Shown piece by piece: positions 6,221-8,506 of a DNA stretch of 8,506 nt. Made by a program: the position numbers and the translations under genes. Every line of letters begins with the position of its first letter. Within the stretch, counting starts at the first letter, position 1. This stretch comes from an uncultured Bacilli bacterium (GTDB lineage Bacteria > Bacillota_I > Bacilli_A > RF39 > UBA660): positions 1-8,506 of the forward strand of contig CALVJU010000107.1 of assembly GCA_944332375.1 (NCBI GenBank), given 5' to 3'. Below the pieces are notes generated by a model, which saw only the letters and a program-made list of their open reading frames with translations, did not search any database and was not told the DNA's origin.

Positions 6221-7227
6221 TACTCATCAATAACATCGTAAAAATGATTTTTACCAAAAGAGATGGTGACTGTGGTATAAGAACCAGAAACAGAATCAAT
6301 GGTAATGGTATGGCCTAATTTATCACATAAGTTTTTACAAATATATAATCCCATACCGGTTGAAGATTTTCCTAATCTTCCATTGGTTCCAGTAAAGCTT
6401 TTTTCAAATACCCGAGAGAGTTCTCCTTTTGGAATTCCAATTCCATTGTCTGTGATCATAAAATGAACTGTATCTTTTGTATCAATTGCTTGTATTGTAA
6501 TTTTTGCGTCTTTCTCTTTTCGATATTTAAAACTATTTTGTAAGATTTGATTACAAATAAATTCCAACCACTTCGCATCTGTTTCTACAGTTCTATCTAA
6601 ATTTTTAAGCTCCAATTGTATTTTGTCGGAAAGAAAGGTGTCCCGATTTTTCTTAATAACATGATTGACAACTGTTTTTAGAGATGTTTTATGAATATAA
6701 TAATCTTTTTCAGCTGTTTCAGAACGAGCGTAATATAATACTTGATCGACTTGATTTTCTATTTCTGTGAGAGCTTGTTCTAATTCTGTTTGTTTTTTTC
6801 CTAATAAGAGAAAACTTCTAGCAAGGGGTGTTTTGATTTCATGGACCCACAATTCTAAGTATTCTTTGAAATTCTTCAATCTTCTTTCTGTGATTTTGAT
6901 ATGTTCATTCATATCTTTATCAGATTCTGATAATACTTGATATAAAATTTTTCCTTCCAAAAAGTTTGGTTGGTTTAACAGTTCGATCAATAAATATTTA
7001 TCCGGCAGTTTTTCTAATTTACTCATCAAGTCATCGTAAAATTGTTTCTTTCTGAAATAATCATACAAGGACCAAAATAAAAAGAGAATGACTGCGAAAA
7101 AGAAAAATAAAAATTGACATAAAAATGGTACTTGAAAAAGAAGAAATAACCACAAAGAAAAGAGAAAGAAAAGTAAAACACTGATCAGATAAAAGAAACG
7201 ATCTTTGATATAATCTATCCATCTCAT
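6220..7227 (-). CDS. bceS: Bce-type intramembrane-sensing histidine kinase
   Basis: This 335-residue membrane kinase has two N-terminal helices (about 12-32 and 35-57) joined by only a few residues. This is the hallmark of kinases with no extracellular sensor that take their signal from the BceAB transporter. The phosphoacceptor helix is ELWVHEIKTPLA with His 129. The ATP-binding domain shows the N box FICNQILQNSFKY (223-235), DNGIGIP (260-266), the F box RVFEKSFTG (272-280) and STGMGLY (289-295). All catalytic elements are intact and the length is typical of BceS-like kinases. The ATG overlaps the regulator stop (7224-7227, ATGA arrangement), so the two are translationally coupled. It is expected to autophosphorylate when the transporter handles its peptide and to pass phosphate to BceR. 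Confidence 0.92.
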   Translation of the reverse strand: MRWIDYIKDRFFYLISVLLFFLFSLWLFLLFQVPFLCQFLFFFFAVILFLFWSLYDYFRKKQFYDDLMSKLEKLPDKYLLIELLNQPNFLEGKILYQVLSESDKDMNEHIKITERRLKNFKEYLELWVHEIKTPLARSFLLLGKKQTELEQALTEIENQVDQVLYYARSETAEKDYYIHKTSLKTVVNHVIKKNRDTFLSDKIQLELKNLDRTVETDAKWLEFICNQILQNSFKYRKEKDAKITIQAIDTKDTVHFMITDNGIGIPKGELSRVFEKSFTGTNGRLGKSSTGMGLYICKNLCDKLGHTITIDSVSGSYTTVTISFGKNHFYDVIDE

Positions 7228-7892
7228 AAGAAAAGATAGCCAAGTCCTTTCTTGGTTTCAATTGCGTGTTCTAATCCCACTTCTTTTAATTTCTTACGAA
7301 TTCGACTCATATTGACGGTCAAAGTATTATCATCGATAAATTCCTCACTATCCCATAAATATTTCATCATTTCTTCTCTTGAGACAATTCGTCCTTGATG
7401 TTTCATCAAATAGTGAAGAATCTGCATTTCATTTTTAGAAAGTGGAATGATTTTATCTTTTCTTTCTAATTGGCACTTTCCAATATTTAACGTGATGTCT
7501 TGATAGGTGATTGTCTGTGTTTCTTGTTTTCCTCTTCGTAATACTGCATCGATATGTAACAGTAAAATACTTGGATTATATGGTTTTGTTATATAATCAT
7601 CGGCTCCATAACTCATCGATAACACTTCATCTAATTCACTATTTCGACTCGTTACCATGATAATGGGAACAGAACTTTCTTTTCTTATTTCTTTTAATAA
7701 TAGTTCCCCGTTAATATGGGGAATTTGAATATCCAATAAAATGAGATCTACTTCGTGATATTTTTCTTTCCAAGTTTGAAATAAATTCTCAAATTGTTCT
7801 ATTACAAATACTTGATAGCCATGTTCTTCTAACAAAGTACGAAGACTATTTCTCATTCCTAAATCATCTTCTACAATTAGTATCTTTACCAT
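7224..7892 (-). CDS. bceR: Bce-type OmpR-family response regulator
   Basis: This 222-residue two-domain regulator has a receiver domain (1-118) that begins MVKILIVEDD, with acidic residues 9-10, phosphoacceptor Asp 54 in LILLDIQIP, Thr 81 and Lys 103 (TKPY). The winged-helix DNA-binding domain (about 126-222) contains LSKNEMQILHYL and TVNMSRIRKKL, the recognition helix, and ends KKGLGYLFL. The start is placed at ATG 7892 because AAGGTGA lies 5 nt upstream and the protein then begins at the first receiver strand. An in-frame ATG at 7910 would add six residues, has no ribosome binding site and overlaps the -10 box. It probably binds the inverted repeat at 6180-6195 to activate bceAB. Its own promoter lacks that repeat, so autoregulation is not indicated. 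Confidence 0.92.
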   Translation of the reverse strand: MVKILIVEDDLGMRNSLRTLLEEHGYQVFVIEQFENLFQTWKEKYHEVDLILLDIQIPHINGELLLKEIRKESSVPIIMVTSRNSELDEVLSMSYGADDYITKPYNPSILLLHIDAVLRRGKQETQTITYQDITLNIGKCQLERKDKIIPLSKNEMQILHYLMKHQGRIVSREEMMKYLWDSEEFIDDNTLTVNMSRIRKKLKEVGLEHAIETKKGLGYLFL

Positions 7893-7908
7893 ATGTCTCA
7901 CCTTCTTC

Positions 7909-7937
7909 ATTTTAACAGATTACAGAGGTAAAGTCTA
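7909..7937 (-). promoter_or_regulatory. Promoter of bceRS
   Basis: On the minus strand TAGACT (7932-7937), 17 nt and TAAAAT (7909-7914) form a good sigma-A promoter with an extended -10 (TGTTAAAAT). The start near 7902-7903 leaves a leader of about 10 nt that barely contains the ribosome binding site (7898-7904). This supports ATG 7892 and argues against ATG 7910. Confidence 0.55.
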
Positions 7938-7946
7938 TTTCTAAAC

Positions 7947-7973
7947 AAAAAGGAGAATACAGTCATCCTCCTT
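7947..7973 (-). terminator. Terminator of the 167-residue membrane protein gene
   Basis: On the minus strand AAGGAGGA (7966-7973) pairs with TTCTCCTT (7950-7957), 8 bp with one G-U pair, around an 8-nt loop. It is followed by a T run (7947-7951). It lies just after the TAA at 7995-7997 and immediately upstream of the bceRS promoter, isolating the two units. Confidence 0.65.
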
Positions 7974-7994
7974 CTTTCCATCACAGGTAATAAT

Positions 7995-8498
7995 TTACCT
8001 GAATTTTCGTGAATTTGCACGATTTTCCATATCTCTTTGATTATCTCTGAGCGAATTTCTAATCGTCTTTGCTTTTTGCTTTCCTCTGCTTCTTCCGGCT
8101 TGTGTAGCAACAGCAACACCAATCGATCCAACTGGAACAAACATGACAATTGGAAGGACACTCTCTGGAAAAGCACCTACCATCGCAAACGTCATTGCGC
8201 CACAAATACCTCCTAAAATCGAAATACGCCTTAATGCATGATCCAAAGCTGTTGGATAGTAATCTTGGTCCACCTGATTTTTTAATTGTGCAACTGTTGC
8301 AAGATAAACCGCAATCTCATCTATTTGAAATCCCCACGAAACTAATCTTCTTAAAATAAACTCCGCTTCTTCACGGTCACATGGTTCTCCAGCATATTCA
8401 GAAACCAAATGACAAATAATCTCCTCATTACTATAGCCCTGTTCTTGTAAAGAACGAATATAGGAGATTGCTAATTCCTTCCCCATTTGCACTGTCAT
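7995..8498 (-). CDS. Membrane protein of unknown function (167 residues)
   Basis: I do not recognise the family. Residues 1-90 are hydrophilic and probably helical. They contain two similar-looking segments around QGYSNEEIICHLVSEYAG (20-37) and WGFQIDEIAVYLATVA (55-70), both of a G-[YF]-x3-EI form, which may be a degenerate helical repeat. Two membrane helices follow (about 92-110 and 112-132, rich in Gly, Ala and Val) with a short turn at FPES. The tail (134-167) is strongly basic (GRSRGKQKAK...RKFR) and likely cytoplasmic. ATG 8498 is used. The three bases GAG at 8504-8506 could be the end of a ribosome binding site, but the frame stays open to the window edge, so a longer N-terminus cannot be excluded; ATG 8486 is another option. 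It has its own terminator, so no functional tie to bceRS is implied. Confidence 0.7.
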   Translation of the reverse strand: MTVQMGKELAISYIRSLQEQGYSNEEIICHLVSEYAGEPCDREEAEFILRRLVSWGFQIDEIAVYLATVAQLKNQVDQDYYPTALDHALRRISILGGICGAMTFAMVGAFPESVLPIVMFVPVGSIGVAVATQAGRSRGKQKAKTIRNSLRDNQRDMENRANSRKFR

Positions 8499-8506
8499 AA
8501 TAACTC

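Noticed and set aside
7907..8176. Minus-strand 89-codon ORF overlapping bceR and the 167-residue gene
   Set aside because: It is out of frame with the better-supported gene, spans a terminator and a promoter, and has no family resemblance.
8150..8359. Plus-strand ORF opposite the right-end gene
   Set aside because: It is an antisense shadow without a ribosome binding site or a plausible domain.

Overview
The window is AT-rich DNA from a low-GC Bacillota (Firmicutes). This is supported by strong AAAGGAGG-type ribosome binding sites, A/T-rich codon use, a Bce-type peptide-resistance module, a VanZ-RDD membrane protein and a YjcZ-like small sporulation protein. The mix suggests a spore-forming, host-associated Bacilli/Erysipelotrichia-like or clostridial organism, but the sequence alone does not fix the genus. 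There are no mobile elements, CRISPR arrays, tRNAs or rRNAs.

Left region (1-1350): positions 32-112 can fold into a compact four-way-junction RNA of four helices with a 6-bp loop-loop kissing contact. A candidate minus-strand promoter would start transcription at its outer helix. Next is an ftsW/spoVE-type SEDS glycosyltransferase gene on the minus strand. It is broken by one in-frame TAA that replaces the conserved Glu codon of its QPSE-xAK motif; the reading frame is otherwise intact from start to end.

Middle region (1351-2170): two small plus-strand genes. One is a 56-residue Gly/Tyr-rich, single-membrane-segment protein of YjcZ type, which lies in a different frame from a longer overlapping decoy ORF. 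The other is a 145-residue all-helical protein of unknown function, preceded by a sequence close to a forespore sigma-G promoter. A 10-bp hairpin at 2145-2169 acts as a shared terminator for the convergent genes on each side.

Right region (2162-7937, all minus strand): a complete Bce-type detoxification module. Response regulator and histidine kinase genes overlap by 4 bp and have their own promoter and terminator. A perfect BceR-type inverted repeat, TTACA-N4-TGTAA, and candidate promoters follow. Then come the ATPase and the large FtsX-like permease, whose genes overlap by 11 bp, and a VanZ-RDD fusion gene that starts at the permease stop codon. In known systems of this family the transporter senses a cell-wall-active peptide, signals through the intramembrane-sensing kinase, and the regulator induces transporter expression. 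The VanZ-RDD protein appears to be an accessory resistance factor in the same transcript.

Right end (7995-8498): a 167-residue membrane protein of unknown function with its own terminator.
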